A stretch of 64,000 nt of DNA from Trichomonas vaginalis G3 (lineage: Eukaryota; Parabasalia; Trichomonadida; Trichomonadidae): the NCBI RefSeq assembly GCF_026262505.1, contig NC_067206.1, positions 5,298,879 through 5,362,878 of the forward strand, in the 5' to 3' direction. This document shows positions 21,282-30,369 of the stretch, in pieces. The notes below the pieces were generated by a model. The model did not search any database. It was not told the origin of the DNA and saw only the letters and a list, made by a program, of their open reading frames with translations. Every line of letters begins with the position of its first letter. Within the stretch, counting starts at the first letter, position 1. A program made the translations under genes and the position numbers.

Positions 21282-21520
21282 ATGACTCAGACAAGCCCTA
21301 CGGACAAGACCCAAGGGTCATAGATGTTGAAGCATTGAAGAAAGAAATTCGTGAGCAAATTTTATCCGAACTGAAGGAACAAAAACAAGAACAAAAGCCA
21401 GAGAGACCAAAGAGAAAACTTAGTGAAAAACAACTTGCTGCATTAGCTGCTGGAAGACAAAAGAACCCAAGACTACTGGCGAAAAAAGCTAGAGAAGAAG
21501 CTGAAGCAAAGAAAGAGTAA
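21282..21520 (+). pseudogene. Small Lys/Ala/Glu-rich basic protein (copy A), broken
   Basis: Divergently oriented from the capsid operon. Middle part KPERPKRKLSEKQLAALAAG with KKAREEAEA is highly charged, helical and basic, as expected for a nucleic-acid-condensing or capsid-core peptide; this is inference from composition. Intact counterpart at 50446-50706. Broken in A. Confidence 0.55.
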
Positions 21521-21544
21521 ATGGGTTATTTTTATCGGAACTAA

Positions 21545-22440
21545 ATGTATAGACAAATACCTTTATCTGTTGCGTTCAGTAGTGAAAACCCTGACGTCAA
21601 AATAAAGGGGAACAGAGTAACGTTTAAGTTTCCAACAGACTGGATTGTGAACATAAATGAAGAGAAGTACATTGGCATAACATCTATGTATATAACACGT
21701 GCTTTCAGAAAGGTTGACTTTATACTTCAAGTCGAGATAGAAAACGACGAACAGTCTTTAAGCGCCCAAAACATTCACATATACAAATACTTAAAGACGA
21801 TACAACATTGCAACAATGTATGATTTCATTTAATGAGATGTTCGAGAAAAAGTTCAACATTGAAGTACAAACTTTACAGCCTTTACGTGAGTTTCTTGCA
21901 CAACTGAAGAAGAAGGTAGTCAGCCACAACTTATAGACTTTCATTATGAATTTAATGAAAATGAAGATGGAACACATGACTGTCAGTTTGTTGTATTCTC
22001 ACCATTCAATGAAGTCGCTAAAGAGAAAGAAAATCCATTATATAAGATTTCAAATCTCTGAACCAAGTGATGATTTCAAGAATGTTTTCAATTATGATGC
22101 AATGCTTCCGAGGAAAAATGAATTTTCAAAGATTGTAACACCTGGCATTTGGATAGAAAGCAAGCTATATTATATTCAAACTTAAGTAAGGGAGTTGAAA
22201 ATGAGTTCATTGGTCATACAAGAACTTCACCACTTCCTAACCCTAAATACTATAAATTAACTGGCTTCAATCGTGAGTTTTGGATAGACATGTTCTCCAC
22301 TCATGACCATAACTGCCCAGTGTTCTTACCTCCAGACCATAAGGACTGTCTCTACATTGAAGCACAACTCTTAAAACTCTACCATCGCAGTATTGTAAAT
22401 GACCACATGGGCTTCGCCCTTGCCGCTAGCGGCTTATTTT
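21545..22440 (+). pseudogene. Putative virion protein, 285-residue family (copy A), broken
   Basis: Counterpart of the intact 285-residue gene at 50730-51587. Begins MYRQIPLSVAFSSENPDVKI; beta-strand-rich throughout. It follows the basic peptide gene on the same strand. A GC-rich double hairpin (22409-22436) sits at its 3' end in A only. Broken. Confidence 0.55.
22409..22436. repeat. GC-rich double mini-hairpin (A only)
   Basis: GGGCTTCGCCC followed by GCCGCTAGCGGC: two small palindromes in tandem. Copy B has a short unrelated sequence at the same place (about 51588-51600). Confidence 0.7.
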
Positions 22441-22499
22441 TATCATGAATGGTCTCACTGCTGACAAAAATAAATGACCTCATTATTTTTCTCATTCAT

Positions 22500-25400
22500 G
22501 ACCTCAGAACTTAAGCTTCTTATGAATGAAGTCTTAGTCTGAATAGAAAAGTTAAACTTCTCTTCAAATGCAGGTGTAGCAGACTTACATAAGTCAAATC
22601 CAATCTCTTGACCGTCATAAAGTGCTTTGTAAAGTTTCATTAAACTGAACTCAGAGTCTTTGTCATATGTTCCAACAGGTATGTGAATGTTCTTATCTCA
22701 TTGTAATAGCATTGTATAGCTTCAGAAACATTTCATTAGCTGTTAAAGCAAGAACGTCTTGTTTTACACCTTTACAACGTGCATGAAATGCAACTTCATT
22801 TAAATCATTCGTGAGTAAGTCTATGTAAGTCCTTTCCACAAAATATTGATTTATGCTAACTTTGTTTTCCAGGTGTTATTTCTGCGAAGTCAGAATGGAA
22901 CTGACCTAATGTTTTACCAATAAGTTCTCTACCGTATCTCTTCTGAAATTCCTGAGCTAACAGTGGATGTCTTCATTGAAAATATGCATGCTATCGCAGT
23001 CCTGGTAAAATATTTGAAGTCCATATCTTCTGCAGTACAGAATACTTCGTTCATTATTCTCTTCGACATTGACAGAATATTAACACCAAGTGGACAGAAG
23101 TTAAAGTGTCTGCAAATGCTTTCGTTAGCTTGAAAATAGTTTTATCTGACCATCCAAACCTTCGAACTTCACTATATGGTTGTAGTTTCTGATGCATATC
23201 TTTAGCATCTTTGTCATTTACTATGGTTATTTTTGACTCAATAGGAGATAGAATAGTTTTGCCATAAATACTGTTCAGAATGAGCTTTATATTTTCTTGC
23301 AAAGGATTTCCTTCTTTCTTATACTTTAACCTTAACTCAAACAACTTCTTTACTTTATCTCTTATTCTAATATCTCTGTTTCCATCGTAATAGTATCTTG
23401 CAACACTTCACATTTGACACCTTGATATTTTATGAGGTCTTGTAATGTTATATGGTCAACATACATTAAACAGCAAGTGTTTGAACTTCTGGAACGTTAA
23501 GTTCTGGATTTAGTTCAGGGTCACAAACTATTAAAGGAAAGTGTCTATGTATTCCAATCTCTGTTATCTTAATGAGAACAAAGAAGCAGACATAAACTTT
23601 TCACCAATGGGTTCCTTTTGGTCGTCATCGAATAAATGTCTCATGAGATACTCTGTGCTTAACATTTCTTTCTTCATAACCTTTGGAATTCCTTCTAAAG
23701 TATAAAGTCTTGCTATAGCTGATGGATATAATGAAACAGCGTCGAAATCAGCAATGAGTTTCTCTTTACTTTTTTGTTTAATGTTATCTGACAACATACA
23801 TCTTCCACCTTGAATACAGCGTGAAATAAATTCTCTTGGTTTATTTGAGAGGTCATATAAATTTCCATTCGGGAAGTACACTCTGTTTTCGAAAAGTTTG
23901 TTAGCGATTGAACAAATACTAACGTAGTCATAAACGTTTAAATCAAATTCTTTCAATATGTCATTGCGGAACTTAACAAAACCTTCTCTTAAAATTCTTA
24001 CATCTTGTTTGCAGTAAAACGTGCTATACTTTTCTAAGTCGAAGTGGTTTTCATCTATTCTGCAACCTTTGATGGAATCTATGTTCTTCATGAATGTATC
24101 CGCATCCCGGATAAACTTACATGCTTCAGAAATGACACCAGTTCTGTTGTCATTTGCTAACAAAACACTGCTGTAGTAGTTGTATGGAAATACTTCTTTC
24201 GGTCCTGTTTGTAAGTTAAACATAGCAGGAAATAGTTTAAGCTTCTTATTTATAACACTGTAAGAGTCTTTTATAATAATTGCCCGTCCTTTATATAAAC
24301 CAGTTATTTGCATTGTTCGTGAACCTTTAATGATGGGAGTTCCTTTCACTTCTGTCATGTGTCTTAAGATGAAGTTTATGTCATAACTGAGGTTATGGAA
24401 ATATATTAAACTCTTGTCAGGAAGTCGTTCCAAAAATTCTGTTGCACAGTTCTGACCCAAATGCTTTCACTCACTGAACCATCTTCACTGTCATAACAGA
24501 TGTTAAAAGCTTTATGAAAGCCGTCTGTGCTACACTCAAAGTCAGCAAAGAAAACGTGCTCAGGAATGAACTTACATTTAGCTTTATTTACTTCTTTTGA
24601 CTCGGCTTTCTTCTTCAGTTGTACACAATACTTTGGAGCATATGATAAGTCTTTAAATGGTGCAAGGTTCTGTTTATATAAGTCAGTCGTATATGTGAAA
24701 AGTTCTCCATAAGAAATAGGTTCGAAATATTTGCACTCCCACAATGTTTTCATAACATCCCATAACGGTGTTGTTCTATCATAACGAACTACATATTTGT
24801 TCTCTCTCTTTGTATAAATCTTCATCTTTCTCAATGTTCATTCCACCACACTCCTTCAAGATTTCTTTGTAATTTCTGACGAAATATGTTGTCATTGGTA
24901 ATCTTTCGTTTAGATGTAGTGGTCTTCAACAAGAAGTAAGTCAATAGTTCGAATAGTTTTACATTCTTTTTGGTATGTATCTCTTTATTTCATTATGTCT
25001 TGAGTCATTGAAGTAACCAATGGTAACATTAAATGCTATACCTGTTGCATCAGAAATTTCTTGTACTTTACTTTGAGGAAAGTCTCTAACACGAATGACT
25101 TCTCTCATGTGGTCAATAGTCTCTCCATCTACTCCAGCCTGAATGCAAGCATAAACGAAACAATTGTCTTATGTCATAAGTGCTGCAGTTCTTTTGTTCA
25201 GTTCATTGAAGATTTGGTAGCGTTCAAGATTTATAGGTAATGTGCAAAGATACTTCCAGAACTGACCGCTTCTCTTCTTATAAAACTTCTTTTCACCATT
25301 ATCTTTCCAAAAGCTTTCTATAAGTGCTGGGTTTCCTGTTTGCTTAAGAGCTTCCAAAATGGCTTTCTGGTCATTTGTCAGTGTGTTTTCATCTCTATAT

Positions 25401-26261
25401 GGTCTCTTTTTTGGTTTGCCTTTCTTAACATCTGACATCGTTAAGCCTTCATATTCTGTTAAATCATACATCTTTATTTCGGTAAGATTCTTTATGTTTG
25501 TCAAGAAGAAGTCATAGTGCATTTCAACAATACCTGCAGCATTTGCTTCTATCTCTGATATAAAGTTCTCTTTCAAGAGCTGATGTAGTAATGTTCCAAT
25601 ATTATTGAGGTTTAACGTAGAACATTCATACTTTCCACCAAGTTTATAACATACCATCCATCTCTGTTGTGAGTTTATTTTAATTTTCTCTAAGAGTCTC
25701 ATGAAAACCTTACCGAAATGTTTGTGTAAGTAGTCTCTGTTTGGTTCATCTAAAGCTTCGATGTTAAAGTCAATGAGTCTATTGCCTGACTTCACATTTC
25801 TCTTCCTATTCTCTTCATCTTTCTTTCCATCTCTCACCTTCTTTTGGTTTGTCGTCAATGGAACGAATGACATCGTTAGCTTTGCGAACTTGTTCTATAG
25901 CACTTTTAAACATCTCTCTTCTCTGTTGTTTCAGTGTGTCGTCTCTCTTTCGTGTTTTACCAACGTTCGCATTTGTTATGTCAAACATTTCTCTTCTTAC
26001 TTCATGAGGTACTGAACGTCTATGATATAAGTCAATAGCAACGTCATTTAAAGGAAATGCTCTTGCACGGACTTCGTCCTCGCCGCGTTGCGGCTTTATG
26101 AACTCATGAATTCTATCGTAACTTATTGCACCATTGTAGTCTTTAATGAAGTCAGCGAGTGCTTTTTTGTTTGTTGCATAATGCTTTGCAACATCTATAT
26201 TAGCTTCTGTAAGAAGTTGTTTTATTTCCGAGTGTTCTAACTTAGACAACTTCCGATACAT
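22500..26261 (-). pseudogene. polB: Protein-primed DNA polymerase family B of Maverick A, broken
   Basis: Replicative polymerase of Polintons. Recognisable motifs: exonuclease FADFECST and YFHNLSYDINF, YCKQDVRIL; polymerase motif A DFDAVSLYPS and motif B NSIYGK. The N-terminal region (about 25170-26261) carries an uncharacterised domain, with one copy of a 23-residue unit that is repeated four times in copy B. Transcribed leftward, convergent with the 285-residue gene. Broken in about half a dozen or more places. Confidence 0.85.
26069..26097. repeat. GC-rich double mini-hairpin in the polymerase gene
   Basis: GGACTTCGTCC then GCCGCGTTGCGGC within the N-terminal coding region; shared with copy B at 55464-55492, so inserted before A and B split. 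Confidence 0.6.
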
Positions 26262-26351
26262 CTTTAGTAGGAAATAAAAAGATTTCTTAGAAAAAAATTA
26301 GATTAGATTTTTTTAAGTTATTTTTCAAAATAATTTAATATTTTTATTTTA

Positions 26352-26845
26352 ATGAAACACATGCAAGATTGCAAGTTCTTTTCATACAATGCTCTCGCTA
26401 CTGCCATCAAGAATGAGTTCAATGGTGCTGCAAACGTTAATGTTATCTTTAACAAGAAGTTTGTGAAAGAATCTAAGCTTGGTCAGTATGTCAGACCATT
26501 AGCTATCGTCATTGACCGCAAACGTTATACTTCACAAGAGTTAGCAGTAGTTTTGAAACAAAAGGTTTCTTCGTGAATGTCAAAGATACTCATTATACTG
26601 TCATAAAGAACTCTAACATTGACTTCTTCAGTATTGCTTTAAATCTTTCCGAACAGAAAGAATATAAGAAAGGTGAAACAAATGTGAAATATTATCCTTC
26701 ATCTCTGAAGACAATAACGAACAAAGATGTTATACAGAAATTCTTACCAAAGGTTGAAGAAGCTTCTATTGACATTGACGAAGGAAGTGAAATGGTTGAA
26801 GAAATTGACCCTGACTTATTTAAGCAAAAATATATTTTTGGTTAG
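26352..26845 (+). pseudogene. 165-residue Maverick protein of unknown function, broken in A
   Basis: Starts MKHMQDCKFFSYNALATAIK, divergent from the polymerase; continues with VNVIFNKKFVKESK, an RKRYTSQELAVVLKQK helix, and an acidic tail. Mixed alpha/beta, perhaps DNA-binding from the basic helix. Counterpart 56168-56668. The upstream sequence (TTATTTTTCAAAATAATTTAATATTTTTATTTTA) is conserved between copies and may be the promoter region shared with the polymerase. No family recognised. Confidence 0.5.
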
Positions 26846-27057
26846 TCTTCATATCGATATTTTACAACAATTCCCCAATGTATAAACTTTTCATACGCTT
26901 TTTCATAAGCTTTATATACCTTCAGAAATTTTGCATAATCTTTAGAAGCATTTAGATATTGTTTAAATGCTTTGTATGTCTTCAGAAATTTTGCATAATC
27001 TTTTACATGTTGTTCGTTCTCTTCTTCTGTCATGAGTTCCGAATATTCTAAATTCAT
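26842..27057 (-). CDS. 71-residue protein with an internal duplication (copy A only)
   Basis: Contains KDYAKFLKTYKAFKQYL followed by KDYAKFLKVYKAYEKAYEK: a helical unit of about 19 residues present twice. Stop overlaps the convergent 165-residue gene. At the equivalent position copy B has nothing similar; a different small gene with its own internal duplication lies at 55892-56080. Function unknown. Confidence 0.45.
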   Translation of the reverse strand: MNLEYSELMTEEENEQHVKDYAKFLKTYKAFKQYLNASKDYAKFLKVYKAYEKAYEKFIHWGIVVKYRYED

Positions 27058-27115
27058 GTTCTTTCATATGAGATAAAATTTTATAAAAAAAATAAAATTA
27101 TAGCTTAGATTTTTT

Positions 27116-27943
27116 TTATTCTTCCTCTTTGAAGTTATCGAAATATTCTGTTATTTTTTCCTTCAGTAATGTTAAGTCTTCTTTGAATGTAAGTATTGTG
27201 CAACCTTTGATGTCATAGTGTGTTTGAGGAAGAGTATTTTTGACAATTTCCTTTATTTGCTCATTCGGTGTCATTGAAATCGGTAAGTTTTCACGATAGA
27301 ACCAGTTTCTGTCAGATTTATATATCTTAGCTAAGTCATAAAAGCTCTTGTTATTTCTTCTCACTAAATGCAACATAACCATATCTTTATCTTCCTCATT
27401 TTCCATCTCTTCAGTATAAATCATATACTTATAACTCTTTTCCTTTCCTTTTGGTACTGAACGCGGTATTCTTTTCTGTATGCTTTTGTCTTTGGATTCA
27501 ATGACTTCATCTTTTGCTTGAAGTTTCTTTTCCATCTCTCCACGTTCTGCTTTATATAGTTCATCTAACATCATGAAAATATAACAAGCATAACGAGGTG
27601 AAGCCCACATTGCTACAGCGTTTACTAAAAGTCTATGAACATAATAACCTTTCAAACCAGGAGCCAAATTCTTGCGATTTTCATACGGAATCTCTTCTCT
27701 CGGTTTTCCGAGGGAAGCAATCATATGAGGAAATTCTTCTAAAAGTTCTTTTGTCTGTTGGTTTTCAAACCAATGATATGCTTGCTTTGTAGAACGAAGA
27801 GCATTCATTATACTTTGCATCTGGTACATATCGTCTTTGACCGAACGAATGAGTCTCAATTGTTTGTTATACTGTATGTACTCGTATTCTTCATTTATAG
27901 CTTCATGGACTATAACTGTTGTTGTGTTCTCTAATGTTGTCAT
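27116..27943 (-). CDS. KilA-N-type protein with DUF3627-like tail
   Basis: 276 residues from the ATG matching copy B (an earlier in-frame ATG is at 27961). The central signature YYVHRLLVNAVAMWASPRYA is the C-terminal part of a KilA-N domain, a DNA-binding module of large DNA viruses and phages. A linker (DEVIESKDKSIQKRIPRSVP) leads to a tail with MVMLHLVRRN that resembles the DUF3627 region of viral KilA-N proteins. Likely a regulator or replication accessory protein. It sits in a cassette with the shared leader upstream. Intact in A. Confidence 0.7.
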   Translation of the reverse strand: MTTLENTTTVIVHEAINEEYEYIQYNKQLRLIRSVKDDMYQMQSIMNALRSTKQAYHWFENQQTKELLEEFPHMIASLGKPREEIPYENRKNLAPGLKGYYVHRLLVNAVAMWASPRYACYIFMMLDELYKAERGEMEKKLQAKDEVIESKDKSIQKRIPRSVPKGKEKSYKYMIYTEEMENEEDKDMVMLHLVRRNNKSFYDLAKIYKSDRNWFYRENLPISMTPNEQIKEIVKNTLPQTHYDIKGCTILTFKEDLTLLKEKITEYFDNFKEEE

Positions 27944-28020
27944 TACTGTCTTTACATACAAAATAAAAAAATAAATAAAAATAAAACTAACTTTATTTTT
28001 CTAACTAATGAAATTCATTA
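27944..28020 (-). promoter_or_regulatory. Shared A/T-rich leader, KilA-N gene 1
   Basis: Reading toward the gene: AAATAAAGTTAGTTTTATTT, TTTATTTTTTTATTTTGTATG, then TAAAGAC before the ATG. The same leader precedes 29225 and 30092 in A and 57603 and 60012 in B; it probably holds the promoter. Confidence 0.55.
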
Positions 28021-28053
28021 TTTTTGTGCTGAATTCAATAAAAATATATTTTA

Positions 28054-28099
28054 GGGTAGATGGTTAGATCTAACCCGATAACTAACCTCTTTTCTACCC
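28054..28099. repeat. A-type palindromic tag 2
   Basis: GGGTAGA plus GGTTAGATCTAACC plus CTAACC and CTACCC, between the KilA-N leader and a gene remnant. Confidence 0.9.
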
Positions 28100-28233
28100 C
28101 AGTTATTTTATAAACGTTTCACATGATATACGTTATGAATTCGTGAAATTTTGTGAAAACTCAACGGTTTGACCCATGCCATATGCCATTTTACTCAGAA
28201 TTTTGTTGCTGAATTCAATAAAAATAATGTTTA
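28100..28233 (-). other. Duplicated 3' end of the 312-residue gene
   Basis: A fragment of about 40 bp (TATAAACGTTTCACATGATA onward) repeats the end of the 28287-29225 gene, followed by unique sequence. Copy B has two genes and a tRNA-like unit in this slot, so this is scar sequence of cassette loss or gain. Confidence 0.55.
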
Positions 28234-28279
28234 GGGTAGATGGTTAGATCTAACCCGATATCTAACCTCTTTTCTACCC
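28234..28279. repeat. A-type palindromic tag 3
   Basis: Same structure as tag 2, directly after the stop of the 312-residue gene. Homologous position in B (58993-59038) has the B-type tag. Confidence 0.9.
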
Positions 28280-28286
28280 TCATTAT

Positions 28287-29225
28287 TTATAAACGTTTCA
28301 CATGATATACGTTATGAATTCGTGAGATTCTAAACAGTTTTGTAGCTTCTATTTCTTCGCTGAGGATATCAAAAATTTTAACAATGCCGAAAGTTTCTTT
28401 ATACTTCTTCTTGACATCAGATAAAAGGAAATCGTCAGCAGTTGGATGGTTTTTGTTCAGAAATGACAGCATGTCCATTTTATTTTCTACCGGCTTCTCT
28501 GCTTCTTTCTTTAAGTCAGCATAGTCGTTTCGCATACGTTCTATCTCTTTGACGGAGTAGTTATATTTCCTCATTGCTGCTTTACATTTAGAACATTGCG
28601 GATTCATTTTTGCGTTATACATTGAAATAAAACCAGCTAGAACAACCAAGGCATCAATGGTTTTCTTTAACTCAAAAGCAGTTGGTTTTATCTGTTCATT
28701 CCATACTTTACCTCTTCTGTCTTTATCTCTAATCTGCCATACACATTTTGCAACTAATGAAACAAAGTTGTCGTATGTCTTAAACTCCCCCGATTTATAT
28801 ATGTCAGAGATGTTCTTATATACCATGTCGCAATCTTTGTCCATAACTTTATGGTTGCAATGATATCCTCGAAACTCATAGTTTACTTTACGTATGAACT
28901 TCTTTATTTCTACTGAGTCAGTTGGTTTCACTTCTATTTCATCGAATTCATGAATAGTGAGTTTCTGTTGTTGGATTTCAGGCAATTTGGGTAAATGGTC
29001 AATAATGTCCTGCATGTCATAAAGATATTCTTCATTTTCTTCATTCTGTGCGGTACAGTCTAAATTACTTGTTAAAAGTTCTTGCTTTATTCTTTGTATT
29101 TCTGTTTCGAAAGTAAATGAAGAAGGAATGAAACTTTTCATCTCTACTAACATTGACGTAGGATTCATGACTAACGAGTTTGATGCTGTTGTTTGAATTG
29201 TTGTTGTGCCGATTGTTGAAATCAT
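28287..29225 (-). CDS. 312-residue Maverick protein with Cys motifs, unknown function
   Basis: Intact. Variable N-terminus (TTTIQTTASNSLVMNP), then a conserved body including IIDHLPKLPEIQQQKL, YHCNHKVMDKDCDMVY and NPQCSKCKAAMRKYNYSVKE (CxxC, possibly part of a zinc site), and a helical C-terminus ending HVKRL. Present in both A and B between integrase and KilA-N cassettes, with the shared leader and a palindromic tag after the stop. No family recognised; a nucleic-acid-binding role is only a guess. Confidence 0.6.
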   Translation of the reverse strand: MISTIGTTTIQTTASNSLVMNPTSMLVEMKSFIPSSFTFETEIQRIKQELLTSNLDCTAQNEENEEYLYDMQDIIDHLPKLPEIQQQKLTIHEFDEIEVKPTDSVEIKKFIRKVNYEFRGYHCNHKVMDKDCDMVYKNISDIYKSGEFKTYDNFVSLVAKCVWQIRDKDRRGKVWNEQIKPTAFELKKTIDALVVLAGFISMYNAKMNPQCSKCKAAMRKYNYSVKEIERMRNDYADLKKEAEKPVENKMDMLSFLNKNHPTADDFLLSDVKKKYKETFGIVKIFDILSEEIEATKLFRISRIHNVYHVKRL

Positions 29226-29300
29226 ATCTTTTATACAAAATAAAAAAAATAAATAAAAATAAAACTAACTTTATTTTTTCTATCTTAAGGAAATTCATGA
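29226..29300 (-). promoter_or_regulatory. Shared A/T-rich leader, 312-residue gene
   Basis: Same leader as upstream of both KilA-N genes, here extended by the upstream AATTTCCTTAAGATAGAAAA segment. Confidence 0.55.
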
Positions 29301-29315
29301 AAATTCAAGACCTTT

Positions 29316-29341
29316 GGGTCTCGCCGCTTAGCGGCTGAGGG
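29316..29341. repeat. GC-rich mini-hairpin between tag 4 and the leader
   Basis: GGGTCTCGCCGCTTAGCGGC in the spacer; identical copy at 30188-30211. Copy B lacks it at the homologous spacer (about 60090). Confidence 0.6.
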
Positions 29342-29384
29342 TAGAAAAGAGGTTAGTTATCGGGTTAGATCTAACCATCTACCC
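29339..29384. repeat. A-type palindromic tag 4
   Basis: Inverted orientation relative to tags 1-3: GGGTAGA, GGTTAG, GGGTTAGATCTAACC, CTACCC, at the 3' side of the second KilA-N gene. Confidence 0.9.
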
Positions 29385-29429
29385 TAAACATTATTTTTTG
29401 GTCATTTATGACAAAAATAAATGGTTCAT

Positions 29430-30092
29430 TTACTCACAATATTTTTGTACAAAACGACCCCAAACTTTTAACTTCTTTTCTGCAGCTTCTAATGCTATCT
29501 TAGCGAGTTCATATTCTCTAAATTCTCTCTTTAAATCTTCTTGTTCCCATTGGTCTAGTTCGTATGGAGAATCTCTATAACCATAACATATCTCACGTTC
29601 ATGTTCTAATTGTTTTTCGCGCATTTTTCTAACTTCTTGTTCGAACAAAGGTTTAGCATTCTCTACTGTATCTTCAAGTTCTTCTTCATCTAATTTCTCA
29701 TGAACTTTCTTGTCTATGGAGTCCATAATTTTTCCAACTGCTATGCAATATTTTGGAGAAGCCCACATTGCTATATAGTTTATAAGTCTTGGGTCTACAT
29801 ACGTTCCTCTAACCTGTTTGATTTCATCAGGAATTCCTGCATGAATTTTGTATAAAAAGCAACCGCCGAAATTCGGACTGTTGCTATATTCTTCACAAAA
29901 TGCCTTATAATACTCTTCCCAGGACTTATTTTCCAACAACTTTCTAAAGTCTTTCCTAAACTGCTGACACATATTTGTTGCATTAATGTAACCATCCTTG
30001 TCTCTACGTAAGACTTCAATACCGTTATAAGTGCCTTTTGTGAATGTTTCGCCATTATATTTGTTAGTGAATGTTTTTGCTTCGACTGACAT
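29430..30092 (-). CDS. KilA-N domain protein (A only)
   Basis: 220 residues from ATG 30092 (MSVEAKTFTNKYNGETFTKG); the frame is open further upstream but that part lies in the shared leader. A full KilA-N domain spans about residues 5-125: DGYINATNMCQQF near the start and YVDPRLINYIAMWASPKYC with VGKIMDSID at the end. C-terminal half is helical and charged (EEELEDTVENAKPLFEQEVR). KilA-N proteins bind DNA in phages and large eukaryotic viruses. Copy B has no such gene in this slot, so it is an exchangeable cassette. Intact. Confidence 0.8.
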   Translation of the reverse strand: MSVEAKTFTNKYNGETFTKGTYNGIEVLRRDKDGYINATNMCQQFRKDFRKLLENKSWEEYYKAFCEEYSNSPNFGGCFLYKIHAGIPDEIKQVRGTYVDPRLINYIAMWASPKYCIAVGKIMDSIDKKVHEKLDEEELEDTVENAKPLFEQEVRKMREKQLEHEREICYGYRDSPYELDQWEQEDLKREFREYELAKIALEAAEKKLKVWGRFVQKYCE

Positions 30093-30170
30093 TTCTGTTC
30101 TTACATACAAAATAAAAAAAATAAATAAAAATAAAACTAACTTTATTTTTTCTATCTTAAGGAAATTCAT
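30093..30170 (-). promoter_or_regulatory. Shared A/T-rich leader, KilA-N gene 2
   Basis: Practically identical to 29226-29300, including the upstream AATTTCCTTAAGATAGAAAA segment. Confidence 0.55.
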
Positions 30171-30210
30171 GAAAATTCAAGACCTTTGGGTCTCGCCGCT
30201 TAGCGGCTGA

Positions 30211-30244
30211 GGGTAGAAATGAGGTTAGATCTAACCATCTACCC
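30211..30244. repeat. A-type palindromic tag 5 (short form)
   Basis: GGGTAGA, GGTTAGATCTAACC, CTACCC without the extra half-site. Homologous to the B-type tag at 60095-60140, downstream of the integrase. Confidence 0.85.
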
Positions 30245-30265
30245 TAAACATTATTTTTTGGTCAT

Positions 30266-30293
30266 GGGCTATGCCCCGCCGCTTTGCGTCTTT
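30266..30293. repeat. GC-rich double mini-hairpin after the integrase
   Basis: GGGCTATGCCCC then GCCGCTTTGCGTC; part of the dispersed mini-hairpin family. Confidence 0.5.
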
Positions 30294-30369
30294 ATGTTAA
30301 AATAAATGGTACCATTAATGATATCATGACTGTTCTCGTTCATGTCTGATTTACATCTAATGAAAAAGT

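Noticed and set aside
28054-30244. Tags read as simple bacterial-type terminators
   Set aside because: No T-run follows consistently, they occur in both orientations and also within the terminal repeats, and the genome is eukaryotic; a 3'-end role remains possible but is not shown.
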